A DNA stretch of 64,000 nt from NCBI RefSeq assembly GCF_003931915.1, contig NZ_RSAA01000007.1, forward strand, positions 372,001-436,000. Direction: 5' to 3'. The notes beneath the pieces are model-generated. The model was not told where the DNA came from. It did not search any database and worked only from the letters and a program-made list of their open reading frames with translations. The stretch comes from Saccharopolyspora rhizosphaerae. Its GTDB lineage: Bacteria > Actinomycetota > Actinomycetes > Mycobacteriales > Pseudonocardiaceae. Each line of letters opens with the position of its first letter. The first letter of the stretch is position 1. Of the stretch, positions 26,095 through 36,034 are shown piece after piece. Position numbers and translations under genes: made by a program.

Positions 26095-27744
26095 TCAGCG
26101 GTGCCGGGCCCTCCTGGTGAGCAGCAGCTGCAGGTGGGTGTTGAGGCGTTCGGTCGGGTCGCCGAGGTCGATGCCGGTGAGGTCGGTGGCACGGCGAACC
26201 CGGTAGCGCAGCGTGTTGGGGTGCACGTGCAGCGCTGAGCTGGCGGTCTTCACGTCGCCGAAGTGGTCCAGGTAGGCCAGCAGGCTCCGCGCCAGGTCCG
26301 CCGAGTGCTCGACGTCGTGGTCGTGCAGCGCGGTCAGGCGCGCGTCGCGGTAGCGCTCGTTGTCCTGCAGCAAGGTGAGGATCTCGCTGATCACCACCTG
26401 GGCCCGGACGTCGGAGATCGTCGCGACCTCGGCGTCGATGTCGTGCCCCAGCGCGTCCAGCACCCGGTCGGCCTCCGCCCGGGATTCGGCCACCTCGTCG
26501 AGGGTCGGCACGGCCGAGCCCACGCCTGCCTGGACGCGCGAGGTCAGGTGCTGCTTGGCGGCGGCGACGATCTCGCGCGTCAGCGACAGCGCCGCCTGGG
26601 CGGCGGAGCGTTCCGGCAGCTCCGGCAGCAGCACGTACACCCGGGACGCGAGGGTGGTGACCAGCGCGCTGCGCCGGTAGGCGGAGGCGTGCACCGAGAT
26701 CAGCCCGGTCATCTCTGCGCGCTGCAGCTCCAGCTCCGAGCGGTCCACGCTGCCCGCCGGCCGCAGCGAGAACACCGCGACCACGGCAGGCCGGTCCGCG
26801 TCCGCTCCGATGTTGTCGGCCACCGACCGCGCGTCGACGCGGCCCTCCAGCAGCCCGGAGAGCAGGTTCTCCCGCAATCGCGGCCCAGCGGTGGCCTCCG
26901 AGCGCTGGCGGATCAGCTGCAGCGCGGCCAGCCGGGCGGCACCCAGCAGGGCGCGCTCGGAGCGCTCCGACAGCGGCCTGCGCCCCTCCTGCACCCAGAT
27001 CGACCCCAGCGGTTGACTACCTGCGTGGATGCCCACCGCCATCCGCCGCCGGATGCCCAGCTCCGGCCGCTCGTCGATGCGCACCACGTCCTCACCGGCG
27101 CGGAGCCGCTGGTAGACCCCCCACTCCCGCAGCATCGCCAGGTACTGCTCGGGGCCTTGGCGCCCCAGGATGGACAGTCGCCGGAGCTCGTCGACCTCGT
27201 CGTCGGAGCGCGAGTAGGCCAGCACGCGGCTCGCCGTGTCCTCGACGCTGACGATGCCGTCGGTCATCGCCGCGACCGTCTGGGCCAGCGAGAACAGGTC
27301 GCCCAGCGCCTCGCCGGCATCGGCGTCGCTGGTCAGCCGGGCGTTGTCGATCGCGTTGTGCGCGTAGGCCTCCAGCCGTTCCCAGCGGACCTCCGGACGC
27401 ACGCCCAGCAGCGCGATGCCGCCCGCCATCGCGGTCTCGCGCAACGCCCGCGCTTCCACCTCGGAGCCGACCTTGACCGCCACCGCGGGTGCGCCGTCGC
27501 GCGCCGCGGCGCGCACCAGCGGCGCCGCTGCTCGGCCCCGTGCGCCGATGACCAGCACGAAGTCGCCGTCGCGACCGCTGCCGGACTCCTCCTCCGGGTC
27601 GACAATGACCACGTCGCGCACGTCGACGTCCAGGCCTCGCGGCGCGGCGAGCACGTCCACCAGGGGATCGCCGACCGCGGTCAGCAGCTGCCGCAGCGGC
27701 ACCCCCACACCGGTCACGCCGACCGACTCGACATCACGCGCCAT
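26095..27744 (-). CDS. PucR-type activator of proline catabolism
   Basis: A 549-aa regulator: an N-terminal PucR-like ligand domain (about 20-160), a GAF-like region, and a C-terminal PucR HTH (about 490-540; SSALHVHPNTLRYRVRRATDLTGIDL). It is divergent from pruA-putA, the arrangement of the actinobacterial PutR/PruR activator that responds to proline. Start ATG 27744 (MARDVESVG); upstream residues of the open frame are not conserved-looking. The 119-bp gap to pruA must hold both promoters. Confidence 0.88.
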   Translation of the reverse strand: MARDVESVGVTGVGVPLRQLLTAVGDPLVDVLAAPRGLDVDVRDVVIVDPEEESGSGRDGDFVLVIGARGRAAAPLVRAAARDGAPAVAVKVGSEVEARALRETAMAGGIALLGVRPEVRWERLEAYAHNAIDNARLTSDADAGEALGDLFSLAQTVAAMTDGIVSVEDTASRVLAYSRSDDEVDELRRLSILGRQGPEQYLAMLREWGVYQRLRAGEDVVRIDERPELGIRRRMAVGIHAGSQPLGSIWVQEGRRPLSERSERALLGAARLAALQLIRQRSEATAGPRLRENLLSGLLEGRVDARSVADNIGADADRPAVVAVFSLRPAGSVDRSELELQRAEMTGLISVHASAYRRSALVTTLASRVYVLLPELPERSAAQAALSLTREIVAAAKQHLTSRVQAGVGSAVPTLDEVAESRAEADRVLDALGHDIDAEVATISDVRAQVVISEILTLLQDNERYRDARLTALHDHDVEHSADLARSLLAYLDHFGDVKTASSALHVHPNTLRYRVRRATDLTGIDLGDPTERLNTHLQLLLTRRARHR

Positions 27745-27863
27745 ATGTCCGACCCAACAAACCGAGACCTCCAACGATAGCCAACTGCACAAGCTCCAGG
27801 CAGGAGCCACACCTTAATCTCCCCATCAACACACTCTTCGGCGTCTCAAGGAGGCGAACAGGC

Positions 27864-29492
27864 ATGGACGCGATCACCTCGGTACCGGTGCCCTACAACG
27901 AACCGGTCAAGGGCTACGCGCCCGGATCGCCGGAACGTGAGTCGCTGCAGAAGCGCGTTGCCGAGCTGGAGTCCGACCGCGTGGAGCTCACCCAGACCAT
28001 CGGCGGGACGCAGCGCATGGCCGGCGGCGACCGCTTCGACGTGGTGCAGCCGCACGACCACCAGCACGTGCTCGGCACCGCAGCGCAGGCCACCCACGCC
28101 GACGTCGCCGACGCGGTGTCCGCCGCCAAGGGCGCCGCCGCCGACTGGGCCGCGACCTCGTTCGACGAGCGGGCCGCGGTCATCCTCCGCGCAGCCGACC
28201 TGCTGGCCGGGCCGTGGCGGGACACCATCAACGCCGCCACCATCCTCGGCCAGTCCAAGTCGGTGCAGCAGTCCGAGATCGACGCTGCCTGCGAGTTCAT
28301 CGACTTCCTTCGGTTCAACGTGCACTTCGCGCGGCACATCATGGCCGAGCAGCCCCGCTCGGTCCCCGGCGAGTGGAACCGGATGGACTACCGGCCGCTG
28401 GACGGGTTCGTCACCGCGATCACCCCGTTCAACTTCACCGCCATCGCCGGCAACCTGCCCACCGCGCCCGCGCTGATGGGCAACACCGTCGTGTGGAAGC
28501 CGACCCCGTCGCAGCAGTTCGCCGCGCACTTCACGATGCGGCTGCTCGAAGCCGCCGGGCTGCCCCCGGGCGTGATCAACCTGGTCACCGGCGACGGCCA
28601 GGCCGTCAGCGAGGCCGCGCTGACCGACCCGGGCTTCGCCGGCCTGCACTTCACCGGGTCCACGGCCACGTTCAAGAAGCTGTGGCGCACGATCGCCGAC
28701 AACCTCGACTCCTACCGCAGCTACCCGCGCATCGTGGGTGAGACCGGCGGCAAGGACTTCATCGTCGTGCACCCCTCGGCCGACCCCGCCCCGCTGGCCA
28801 CCGCCTTCGCTCGCGGCGCCTTCGAGTACCAGGGCCAGAAGTGCTCGGCGGCGTCCCGCGCCTACGTGCCGCGCTCCCTCTGGGAAGGCGGTCTCCGCGA
28901 CGAGCTCGCCGACCTGGCCCGCACCATCCGCTTCGGCGACGTCACCGACTTCTCGCACTTCGGGGGCGCGGTCATCGACGCCCGGGCGTTCGCCAAGCAC
29001 AAGGCCGCGCTCGACCGCGCCGAGGCCACCGACTCGATCGAGGTCCTGGCCGGCGGCGGCTACGACGACTCGGTGGGTTACTTCGTCGAACCGACCGTGC
29101 TGGTCGGCACCGACCCGTCCGACGAGGTGTTCACCACCGAGTACTTCGGGCCGATCATCGCCGTCCACGTCTACGAGGACGCGCAGTACTCCTCGATGCT
29201 CGACGTCGTGGACTCCTCCAGCCCGTACGCGCTGACCGGCGCGGTGTTCGCCACCGACCGCTCCGCGATCGACGAGGCCCACCGCAAGCTGCGCGGCGCG
29301 GCCGGCAACTTCTACGTCAACGACAAGCCGACCGGATCCATCGTCTCCCGCCAGCCCTTCGGCGGCAGCCGCGGCTCGGGCACCAACGACAAGGCCGGTT
29401 CGCTGTTCAACATCCAGCGGTGGACCAGCCCTCGGGCCATCAAGGAGACCTGGAACGCACCGACCGACCACACCTACCCCCACATGGGTTGA
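27864..29492 (+). CDS. pruA: L-glutamate gamma-semialdehyde (P5C) dehydrogenase
   Basis: A 542-aa PruA, second step of proline breakdown: P5C/glutamate semialdehyde to glutamate with NAD+. Visible: ITPFNFTAIAGNLPTAPALMGN, GLHFTGSTATFK, general base in VGETGGKDF and nucleophile Cys in YQGQKCSAASRAYV (about residue 330). Family-typical length. GGAGG precedes the ATG. Followed after 73 bp by putA. Confidence 0.96.
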   Translation: MDAITSVPVPYNEPVKGYAPGSPERESLQKRVAELESDRVELTQTIGGTQRMAGGDRFDVVQPHDHQHVLGTAAQATHADVADAVSAAKGAAADWAATSFDERAAVILRAADLLAGPWRDTINAATILGQSKSVQQSEIDAACEFIDFLRFNVHFARHIMAEQPRSVPGEWNRMDYRPLDGFVTAITPFNFTAIAGNLPTAPALMGNTVVWKPTPSQQFAAHFTMRLLEAAGLPPGVINLVTGDGQAVSEAALTDPGFAGLHFTGSTATFKKLWRTIADNLDSYRSYPRIVGETGGKDFIVVHPSADPAPLATAFARGAFEYQGQKCSAASRAYVPRSLWEGGLRDELADLARTIRFGDVTDFSHFGGAVIDARAFAKHKAALDRAEATDSIEVLAGGGYDDSVGYFVEPTVLVGTDPSDEVFTTEYFGPIIAVHVYEDAQYSSMLDVVDSSSPYALTGAVFATDRSAIDEAHRKLRGAAGNFYVNDKPTGSIVSRQPFGGSRGSGTNDKAGSLFNIQRWTSPRAIKETWNAPTDHTYPHMG

Positions 29493-29501
29493 GCGTGACC
29501 A

Positions 29502-29528
29502 GGGGCGCCCGGGAGGACCGGGCGCCCC
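29502..29528 (+). terminator. Hairpin between pruA and putA
   Basis: An 11-bp perfect stem (29502-29512 / 29518-29528) with loop GAGGA, 10 bp after the pruA stop and 37 bp before putA. No T-run follows, so it may be a partial terminator or an mRNA-end stabiliser rather than a full stop. Confidence 0.6.
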
Positions 29529-29565
29529 GACTTCGGTGGATCATTCTGAGCGTGGGGAGATTCCG

Positions 29566-30495
29566 GTGTTGCGGAGTGCATTGCTGACCGCTGGCCGCTC
29601 GCCGTCGGTGCGGCGGCTCGTGGAGGCCAACCCGTTGACCAAGCCCGTGGTGCGACGCTTCGTGCCGGGCACGACAGCCGAGGACGCCGTGCGCGCGACC
29701 CGGGAGCTGAGCGAGCACGGCCTGCACGTGACGCTCGACCGGCTCGGTGAGGACACCCTCGACCTGAGCCAGGCCGACACCACCGTGCGGGACTACCGGC
29801 GGGTGCTCGGCGTGCTGGCCGACCAGGGCCTGGCCGAGCGGGCCGAGGTGTCGGTGAAGCTCTCCGCGGTGGGGCAGTTCCTGCCCGACGACGGCGAGAA
29901 GGTCGCGCTGGACAACGCCCGGCTGATCTGCGAGGCCGCGAGCGCGGCGGGCACCACGGTCACGCTGGACATGGAGGACCACACCACCACCGACTCGACC
30001 CTGGGCATCCTGCGCGACCTGCGGGTCGACTTCCCCTGGGTGGGCGCGGTGCTGCAGGCATACCTGCGACGCACCGAGCAGGACTGCCGGGACCTGGCCA
30101 CAACCGGCTCGCGCATCCGGCTGTGCAAGGGCGCCTACGCGGAGCCGGAATCGGTGGCCTACCAGCAGAAGTCCGAAGTGGACCGGTCCTACGTGCGGTG
30201 TCTGAAGGTGCTGATGGCGGGCGCAGGCTACCCGATGGTCGCCACGCACGACCCGCGCATGGTCACCATCGCCGGGGAGCTGGCGTCTCGCAACGGCCGC
30301 ACGGCAGAGGACTTCGAGTACCAGATGCTCTACGGCATCCGCCCGGACGAGCAGCGCCGTCTCGCCGCCGAAGGCGGCACGGTCCGCGTCTACACCGCTT
30401 ACGGCGACGAGTGGTACGGCTACTTCATGCGCCGCCTGGCAGAACGTCCCGCCAACCTCGCGTTCTTCCTCCGCTCCCTCGCCACCCGCGGCTGA
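29566..30495 (+). CDS. putA: Proline dehydrogenase
   Basis: A 309-aa stand-alone PRODH, FAD-dependent, oxidising proline to P5C. Motifs: SVKLSAVGQFL, TVTLDMEDHTTTDSTL, RLCKGAYAEPESVAYQ, YQMLYGIRPDEQRRLA and GYFMRRLAERPAN at the end. The GTG at 29566 with GGGGAGA 6-8 nt upstream is preferred to the longer frame from 29536. It works with PruA; the two are separate polypeptides here, as usual in Gram-positives. Confidence 0.95.
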   Translation: MLRSALLTAGRSPSVRRLVEANPLTKPVVRRFVPGTTAEDAVRATRELSEHGLHVTLDRLGEDTLDLSQADTTVRDYRRVLGVLADQGLAERAEVSVKLSAVGQFLPDDGEKVALDNARLICEAASAAGTTVTLDMEDHTTTDSTLGILRDLRVDFPWVGAVLQAYLRRTEQDCRDLATTGSRIRLCKGAYAEPESVAYQQKSEVDRSYVRCLKVLMAGAGYPMVATHDPRMVTIAGELASRNGRTAEDFEYQMLYGIRPDEQRRLAAEGGTVRVYTAYGDEWYGYFMRRLAERPANLAFFLRSLATRG

Positions 30496-30878
30496 CCCGG
30501 ATCCCGGGCTCAGCAGGCCGGAACAGGAAGCAGGGAAGCCGCGCGGGAGCTCCGGAGCCTCCCAGCGCGGCGTCCCGGACGACGAAGCCGGGAGAACCCC
30601 ACGGCCGGCTTCGGCCGGATCCCCGAGGAACAGCCGCTCCTTCCGGACAGGACTTCTTCAGCCCGGAACCGGGGCCCACGAAGGGCTCGGAAGAGCCCTC
30701 TCCAGCGGAGGAACTCCGCGGGGTCTCCCGTCCGAGGGCCGTCGGCCAGGTGTTGTGCGGGTCCTGCTCACCCGCAGGGGGAACGAACTCCCCGGTGATC
30801 GGTCACCGATCACCGGGCTGCTTCGTCCAGAACCGCTCGGTCGTTCGGTCGGACACCTGAGGAAACGACACCTCTCCG
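30496..30878. other. Intergenic stretch between convergent putA and nucleotidase
   Basis: About 380 bp with no supported gene. It contains one strong hairpin at 30791-30817 and a weaker CCGGC-TTC-GCCGG-like fold near 30604. Confidence 0.55.
30791..30817. terminator. Terminator hairpin
   Basis: A 12-bp perfect inverted repeat (CCCGGTGATCGG / CCGATCACCGGG) with a 3-nt loop, between convergent genes and usable in both directions. Confidence 0.75.
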
Positions 30879-32570
30879 TCAGGGTTGTGCGGTGATCCGG
30901 TCCGGCGGGGGCGGGAGGATGCCGGGGTGGGCGTCGAGGTAGGCGAGGAAGGCGTCGAGGTCCACCGGGCCGCCCACCACGTCGGTTCCCTTGGTGAACT
31001 CGGTGAAGCCGTCGCCGCCACCGGCGAGGAAGTTGTTCACCGAGACCCGGTAGGACGCGTCGAGGTCGATCGGCTGGCCGTCGATGCTGATCCCGGTGAC
31101 CTTCGAGCCGATCGGCGCGCTCTCCGAGTAGCTGTAGTGCAGCCCGGCCGACACCTGCAGGATGTTCGTCTCCTCCGGCGTCCACTGCTGTTCCAGCACG
31201 GCCTTGAGCTGGCCGCCGGTGAGCGTCATGGTCTGCATGATGTTGCCGAAGGGCTGGACCGCGAACGCCTCGCCGTAGGTGACCATCCCGTCTCCCTCAC
31301 CAGCGGGCGAGCCGGGGAAGAGCAGGTCGGCGCGGAGACCGCCGGGGTTGGTGATGGCGACCTGCGGCGAGTTCGCCGCGGTGGCCTCGAACTGCGCGTC
31401 CGCGATGACGTCGCCCAGCGGCGACTCCCCGGACGGCGCGCCGGCGCGCGGCAGGTCGGCGGCGATGCTGCCGACCGGGCGGTCGGCGATCGGCGCGGCC
31501 TTCGCAGCGGCCTCGTCGATCAACGCCTGGGCCGCCGGGTCGGCGGGCACGTCGCGGGTGACGACCTCGTTGCGCGCCGCGGTCTGCTCCCGCACGACGT
31601 CCTGGGTGCGACGGTCCACGGTCAGGTCCGCGACCGACAGCAGCCGACCGTAGGACGCGCCCTGCAGGTACCGGCGCGGCTTGCCCGCCGGGTCCTCGAC
31701 CGCGCAGTTGTACTGCGCGTGGCTGTGCGCGCTGAAGACCAGGTCGACGGCAGGCGACGCGGCCTTGGCGATCTCGGCGCCCGGCCCGGGGGTGAGCCGG
31801 CAGTCGTCGGGGCCGCCGCCCTCGGTGCCGTCACCCTGGTGCAGCAGCACGACCTGGGCCTTCACACCCATCGCCTCGAGCACCCGGGAGCTGCGGTTGA
31901 TGGCCTCGACCTCGTCGCCGAACTCCAGGCCGTCGATGGCGCCGGGCGCGACGACCGAGGGCAGGTCCTCGAGGGTCGCTCCGATGACGCCGATGCGCGT
32001 GCCGCCGACGGTCTGCACGTCGAAGGGCTTGAGCGCGGGACGTCCGTCCTCGTGGGTGACGTTGGCGCCCAGCTGCTCGAAGTCCGCGCCGGGGAACGAC
32101 TCCCGGAACTGGCAGCCGTCGACCGGGTGGCACCCGCCGTCGGACATCCGCCGCAGTTCCTCGACACCCTCGTCGAACTCGTGGTTGCCGACCACCGACG
32201 CGGACACGCCCAGCTGGTTGAGGAATTCGACGGTGGGCTCGTCGTGGAACAGAGAGCTGTTGACCGGGGAGGCGCCGACGTTGTCGCCGGCCGAGAACAC
32301 CAGCGAGTTCGGCACCTCGCCGCGCAGCCGCGCCACGTGGGTCGCCAGGAACTGCGCGCCACCCGCGTCCACGGCGCTGCCGTCGGGCAGGGTGACGCGA
32401 CCGGACGAGCCCGCCGGCGGTTCGAGGTTGCCGTGCAAGTCGTTGAACGTGATCAGGCGGACCTGCGTGGTCGGCGGGGCGGCGGACGCGGCCGGAACCG
32501 CCCCTACCGCGGCCGCGGCCAACACGGCGGTCCCGAGCGCCGTCAGACGGCCGAACCGAGCTGTGCTCAC
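30879..32570 (-). CDS. Secreted 5'-nucleotidase / bifunctional metallophosphatase
   Basis: A 563-aa exported enzyme. A Sec signal peptide occupies residues 1-30 (cleavage after ASA). The metallophosphatase domain has FNDLHGNLE, SAGDNVG, VVGNHEFDEG and VFSAHSHAQY; the C-terminal 5'-nucleotidase domain has NPGGLRADL and VSVNNFLAGGGDGF. It should release phosphate and nucleosides from extracellular nucleotides. Single gene. Confidence 0.93.
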   Translation of the reverse strand: MSTARFGRLTALGTAVLAAAAVGAVPAASAAPPTTQVRLITFNDLHGNLEPPAGSSGRVTLPDGSAVDAGGAQFLATHVARLRGEVPNSLVFSAGDNVGASPVNSSLFHDEPTVEFLNQLGVSASVVGNHEFDEGVEELRRMSDGGCHPVDGCQFRESFPGADFEQLGANVTHEDGRPALKPFDVQTVGGTRIGVIGATLEDLPSVVAPGAIDGLEFGDEVEAINRSSRVLEAMGVKAQVVLLHQGDGTEGGGPDDCRLTPGPGAEIAKAASPAVDLVFSAHSHAQYNCAVEDPAGKPRRYLQGASYGRLLSVADLTVDRRTQDVVREQTAARNEVVTRDVPADPAAQALIDEAAAKAAPIADRPVGSIAADLPRAGAPSGESPLGDVIADAQFEATAANSPQVAITNPGGLRADLLFPGSPAGEGDGMVTYGEAFAVQPFGNIMQTMTLTGGQLKAVLEQQWTPEETNILQVSAGLHYSYSESAPIGSKVTGISIDGQPIDLDASYRVSVNNFLAGGGDGFTEFTKGTDVVGGPVDLDAFLAYLDAHPGILPPPPDRITAQP

Positions 32571-32941
32571 ACCGTTTCCCTTCCGCTGCTTGCCTCCGGC
32601 GCACTGCCCCGACCGGCCGGAGGGACGTCAGCGTGATCTTCCCCCGTCCGCACCACCAAGACCAGGGCGGATCAGGCGGATGTCGGGAAACCGTCACGAC
32701 AGCGCACGACACCGCGGTCGCGTCCCCGCGTGCTCCTGACCAGCGCCGGGAGTCCGCAGGAGCGTGGGGTTCGCGGGCCGGTTCCGATGTGGACCCCGTC
32801 AGGCGTTCACCTGGTGGAAGTCGGCACGAGTCGGCACCGCGGAACACCCCGCGCGGTGTGCCGTTGGTCGTGCAGCGCTCCCCCGACGACCTGCACGACC
32901 TCGTCAGCGAAGCAGCGCACCGCCCGCGTTCGACCTGGTGC
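32571..32941. other. Gene-free stretch
   Basis: About 370 bp between the nucleotidase start and the end of the AraC gene, both on the minus strand. It holds the nucleotidase promoter region (not resolvable by eye). Open frames here are shadows. Confidence 0.5.
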
Positions 32942-33811
32942 TCACCCGCACCGGCCGGGTGTCCGCGTGCCGCGGGCCTGTGCGCGGAAGGCGAGCGGGC
33001 TCCGTCCGTCGTGCTTGCGGAAGAACTTGCTGAAGTCTCCTGACGAGGTGAAACCGAGGTGCCGGGCGATGTCGGCCGAGGGCTGGTCGGTGTGCACCAG
33101 CAGGCGCCTGGCCTCCAGCACGATCCGCGCGTCCAGGTAGGACTTGGCGGAGCGACCGGTGGCCGACGAGGTCGCGCGGGTCAAGGTCCGGGTGCTGTAG
33201 CCGAGTTCCGCGGCGTAGTCGGCGACGCGGCGGGTGCGGGTGAAGTCGCGTTCCACGGCGGCGCGGAACCGCTCGAACGGGCCGTCCGCCGGGTTGCGCA
33301 CCGGCGGTACCTCCCCGGCGTGGGCCAGGCGCAGCAGCAGCACGTCCAACAGCCTGCGCAGCGCCCTGTTGTGCGCCTCCAAGGTCATCGACCCCAGGTC
33401 GGCGTAGTCGGACAGGAGGTGCCGCAGCGCCAGGTCGACCGCCTCGCGCGCAGCGGCCCCGGGCAGCACCGGCGTGTCGGGCGGCGCCGGGTCGACGGTG
33501 ACGAACCCGGGACGCCAGATGACGATCGTGCCGCGCGAGCGGGTCAGCTCGCCGTACTGGTGCACCTGACCGGGCCGCACCCACAGCCACCCGCCGGACG
33601 GGACGACGTGCTCGGTGAAGTCGACGACGTGGGACAACGCCTCGGCGTCGGCGTGGACGTGGATCAGGTGGTGGAAGTCCGGGCGCTGCGGCCCGGCCAG
33701 GTCGATGCCTCGGCGCTGTGCGCGTGCGCGCAGCTCGGCGAAGTCGATGACGTCCATGCCGATCGGCGCGTTCAGGCCCGGCCGGTAAGCGACGTCGGTG
33801 ATCTCCGTCAT
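32942..33811 (-). CDS. AraC-family transcriptional regulator (divergent from vdcBCD)
   Basis: A 289-aa regulator: an N-terminal cupin-like ligand domain (about 30-130; FHHLIHVHADAEALSHVVDF, VPSGGWLWVRPGQVHQY) and a C-terminal AraC HTH pair (about 195-285; VADYAAELGYSTRTLTRATS, SADIARHLGFTSSGDFSKFFRKHDGRSP in parts). ATG at 33811; 110 bp separate it from the divergent flavin prenyltransferase gene, so it likely controls the decarboxylase operon in response to the aromatic acid. Confidence 0.88.
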   Translation of the reverse strand: MTEITDVAYRPGLNAPIGMDVIDFAELRARAQRRGIDLAGPQRPDFHHLIHVHADAEALSHVVDFTEHVVPSGGWLWVRPGQVHQYGELTRSRGTIVIWRPGFVTVDPAPPDTPVLPGAAAREAVDLALRHLLSDYADLGSMTLEAHNRALRRLLDVLLLRLAHAGEVPPVRNPADGPFERFRAAVERDFTRTRRVADYAAELGYSTRTLTRATSSATGRSAKSYLDARIVLEARRLLVHTDQPSADIARHLGFTSSGDFSKFFRKHDGRSPLAFRAQARGTRTPGRCG

Positions 33812-33921
33812 GGCGGTGCTGTCCGATCCTGCCCGTGGTCTGTCGCCAGCGTACCCGCTCACCTGCGAGATCTGCGCTTAGCGTGGAGCCATCAGCACAA
33901 CATGACCGAAAAAGGAGGAGC

Positions 33922-34506
33922 GTGCGACTCGTCGTGGGGATGACCGGAGCGACCGGGGCGCCGCTCGGCGTGCGACTGCTGGAGCAGCTGCTGGAGCTGC
34001 CCGAGGTGGAGACCCACCTGGTGCTGAGCCGCTGGGCGCGGGCCACCGCGGAGCTGGAGACCGGGATGAGCGTCAAGGAGATCGGCAAGCTCGCCGAGGT
34101 CGTCCACAACCCCGATGACCAGGGAGCGAACATCTCGTCGGGTTCCTACCGCACCGACGGCATGGTGATCGTGCCCTGCTCGATGAAGACGCTCGCGGGC
34201 ATTCGCGCCGGGTACGCCGACGGTCTGGTGGCACGCGCCGCCGACGTGACGCTCAAGGAACGCCGTCCGCTCGTGCTCGTGCCGCGCGAGACGCCGCTGA
34301 GCGAGATCCACCTGGAGAACATGCTCGCGCTCTCGCGGATGGGTGCGCGGATCGTGCCGCCGATGCCCGCCTTCTACAACAACCCGACCTCGATCGACGA
34401 CTTCGTCGACCACATCACCGCCCGCGTTCTGGACCAGCTCGACCTGCCCGCACCGGCGGCGCAGCGCTGGGAAGGGCTGCGCGCGGCCAAGTTCGGACCT
34501 CGCTGA
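33922..34506 (+). CDS. vdcB: Flavin prenyltransferase, UbiX/VdcB family
   Basis: A 194-aa UbiX-like protein that prenylates FMN to make the prFMN cofactor of UbiD decarboxylases. Seen: GMTGATGAPLGVRLLE at the N-terminus, SGSYRTDGMVIVPCSMKTLAGI, VPRETPLSEIHLENML and PPMPAFYNNP. GTG at 33922 is preceded by AAAGGAGGAG, which fixes the start. First gene of the vdcBCD-like operon. Confidence 0.93.
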   Translation: MRLVVGMTGATGAPLGVRLLEQLLELPEVETHLVLSRWARATAELETGMSVKEIGKLAEVVHNPDDQGANISSGSYRTDGMVIVPCSMKTLAGIRAGYADGLVARAADVTLKERRPLVLVPRETPLSEIHLENMLALSRMGARIVPPMPAFYNNPTSIDDFVDHITARVLDQLDLPAPAAQRWEGLRAAKFGPR

Positions 34507-34583
34507 GCGCGGTCGTGAGCCGCCCGCAGGCGGGAGCCGCGGGGTGGCACGACCACGGACACCCCCGGAGAGGAGAGAACACC

Positions 34584-36008
34584 ATGGCCTACGACGACCT
34601 GCGGTCGTTCCTGAACGCCCTGGAGGACGAGGGACAGCTGCTGCGGATCAGCGATCAGGTCGCGCCTGAACCGGACCTGGCGGCGGCGGCCAACGCGGCC
34701 GGTCGCATCGGAGAAGGCGCCCCGGCGTTGTGGTTCGACAACGTCACCGGGTTCACCGACGCCCGGATCGCGATGAACGTGCACGGTTCCTGGCGCAACC
34801 ACGCGATGGCCCTGGGTCTTCCGAAGGAGACCTCCACCCGCGAGCAGGTCGAGGAGTTCGCCCGCAGGTGGGACGACTTCCCGGTCACCCCGGTCCGCCG
34901 GGAGGACGCGCCGTGGCGGGAGAACAGCGTCTCCGGCGAAGACGTCGACCTGTTCGACGTGCTCCCGCTGTTCCGGCTGAACGAGGGTGACGGTGGCTTC
35001 TACCTGGACAAAGCCGCCGTGGTGTCGCGTGATCCGGACGCGCCGGAGGACTTCGACAAGCAGAACCTGGGCATCTACCGCATCGAGGTCATCGGCACGG
35101 ACCGCCTCGCGCTGCAACCGGTCCCGATGCACGACATCGCCCAGCACCTGCGCAAGGCCGAGGAGCTCGACGAAGACCTGCCGGTGGCGATCACCCTGGG
35201 CAACGACCCGGTGGTGCCGATCGTGGCGGGCATGCCGATGGCCTACGACCAGTCCGAGTACGAGATGGCCGGCGCACTGCGGGGCGAACCGATGCCGATC
35301 GCGACCGCTCCGCTGACCGGCTTCGACGTGCCGTGGGGCTCGGAGGTCATCATCGAGGGCCACATCGAGTCGCGGGTGCGGCAGATCGAGGGCCCGTTCG
35401 GCGAGTTCACCGGGCACTACTCGGGCGGCAGGCGGATGCCGGTCGTGCGCATCGACCGGATCTCCTACCGCACGAACCCGGTCTTCGAGTCGCTGTACCT
35501 GGGCATGCCCTGGACGGAGTGCGACTACCTCGTCGGACCGAACACCTGCGTGCCGCTGCTCAAGCAGCTGCGCGCGGAGTTCCCCGAGGTCAAGGCCGTC
35601 AACGCGATGTACACGCACGGCCTGCTGGTGATCATCTCGACTGCCAAGCGCTACGGCGGGTTCGCCAAGGCGGTGGGCATGCGCGCGATGACCACGCCGC
35701 ACGGGCTGGGCTACGTCAGCCAGGTGGTCCTGGTCGACGAGGACGTCGACCCGTTCGACCTGCCGCAGGTCATGTGGGCGCAGTCGGCGAAGGTCAACCC
35801 GGCCGACGACGTGGTGGTCATCCCGAACCTGTCGGTGGTCGAGCTGGCTCCTGCCTCCCAACCGGCGGGCGTCACCAGCAAGATGATCATCGACGCGACC
35901 ACCCCGGTGAAGCCCGACGTGCGCGGCAACTTCGGCACTCCGACCAAGGACCTGCCCGAAGCCGCGGAGTGGGCCGACCGCCTGCGCTCCACGCTCGCCC
36001 AGCGCTGA
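34584..36008 (+). CDS. vdcC: UbiD-family non-oxidative hydroxyarylic acid decarboxylase (VdcC)
   Basis: A 474-aa prFMN-dependent decarboxylase. Features: MAYDDLRSFLNALEDEGQLLRI, NEGDGGFYLDKAAVV, HDIAQHLRKAEE, IEGHIESRVRQIEGPFGEFTGHYSGG (in parts) with the catalytic E-R-E region and metal-binding residues. Length matches Streptomyces VdcC (vanillate/4-hydroxybenzoate decarboxylase). The upstream VdcB-like and downstream VdcD-like genes make this assignment firm; exact substrate (vanillate, 4-hydroxybenzoate or similar) is not determinable. Confidence 0.92.
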   Translation: MAYDDLRSFLNALEDEGQLLRISDQVAPEPDLAAAANAAGRIGEGAPALWFDNVTGFTDARIAMNVHGSWRNHAMALGLPKETSTREQVEEFARRWDDFPVTPVRREDAPWRENSVSGEDVDLFDVLPLFRLNEGDGGFYLDKAAVVSRDPDAPEDFDKQNLGIYRIEVIGTDRLALQPVPMHDIAQHLRKAEELDEDLPVAITLGNDPVVPIVAGMPMAYDQSEYEMAGALRGEPMPIATAPLTGFDVPWGSEVIIEGHIESRVRQIEGPFGEFTGHYSGGRRMPVVRIDRISYRTNPVFESLYLGMPWTECDYLVGPNTCVPLLKQLRAEFPEVKAVNAMYTHGLLVIISTAKRYGGFAKAVGMRAMTTPHGLGYVSQVVLVDEDVDPFDLPQVMWAQSAKVNPADDVVVIPNLSVVELAPASQPAGVTSKMIIDATTPVKPDVRGNFGTPTKDLPEAAEWADRLRSTLAQR

Positions 36009-36034
36009 CACCCCCGACCCGGAGAGGAAACCCG

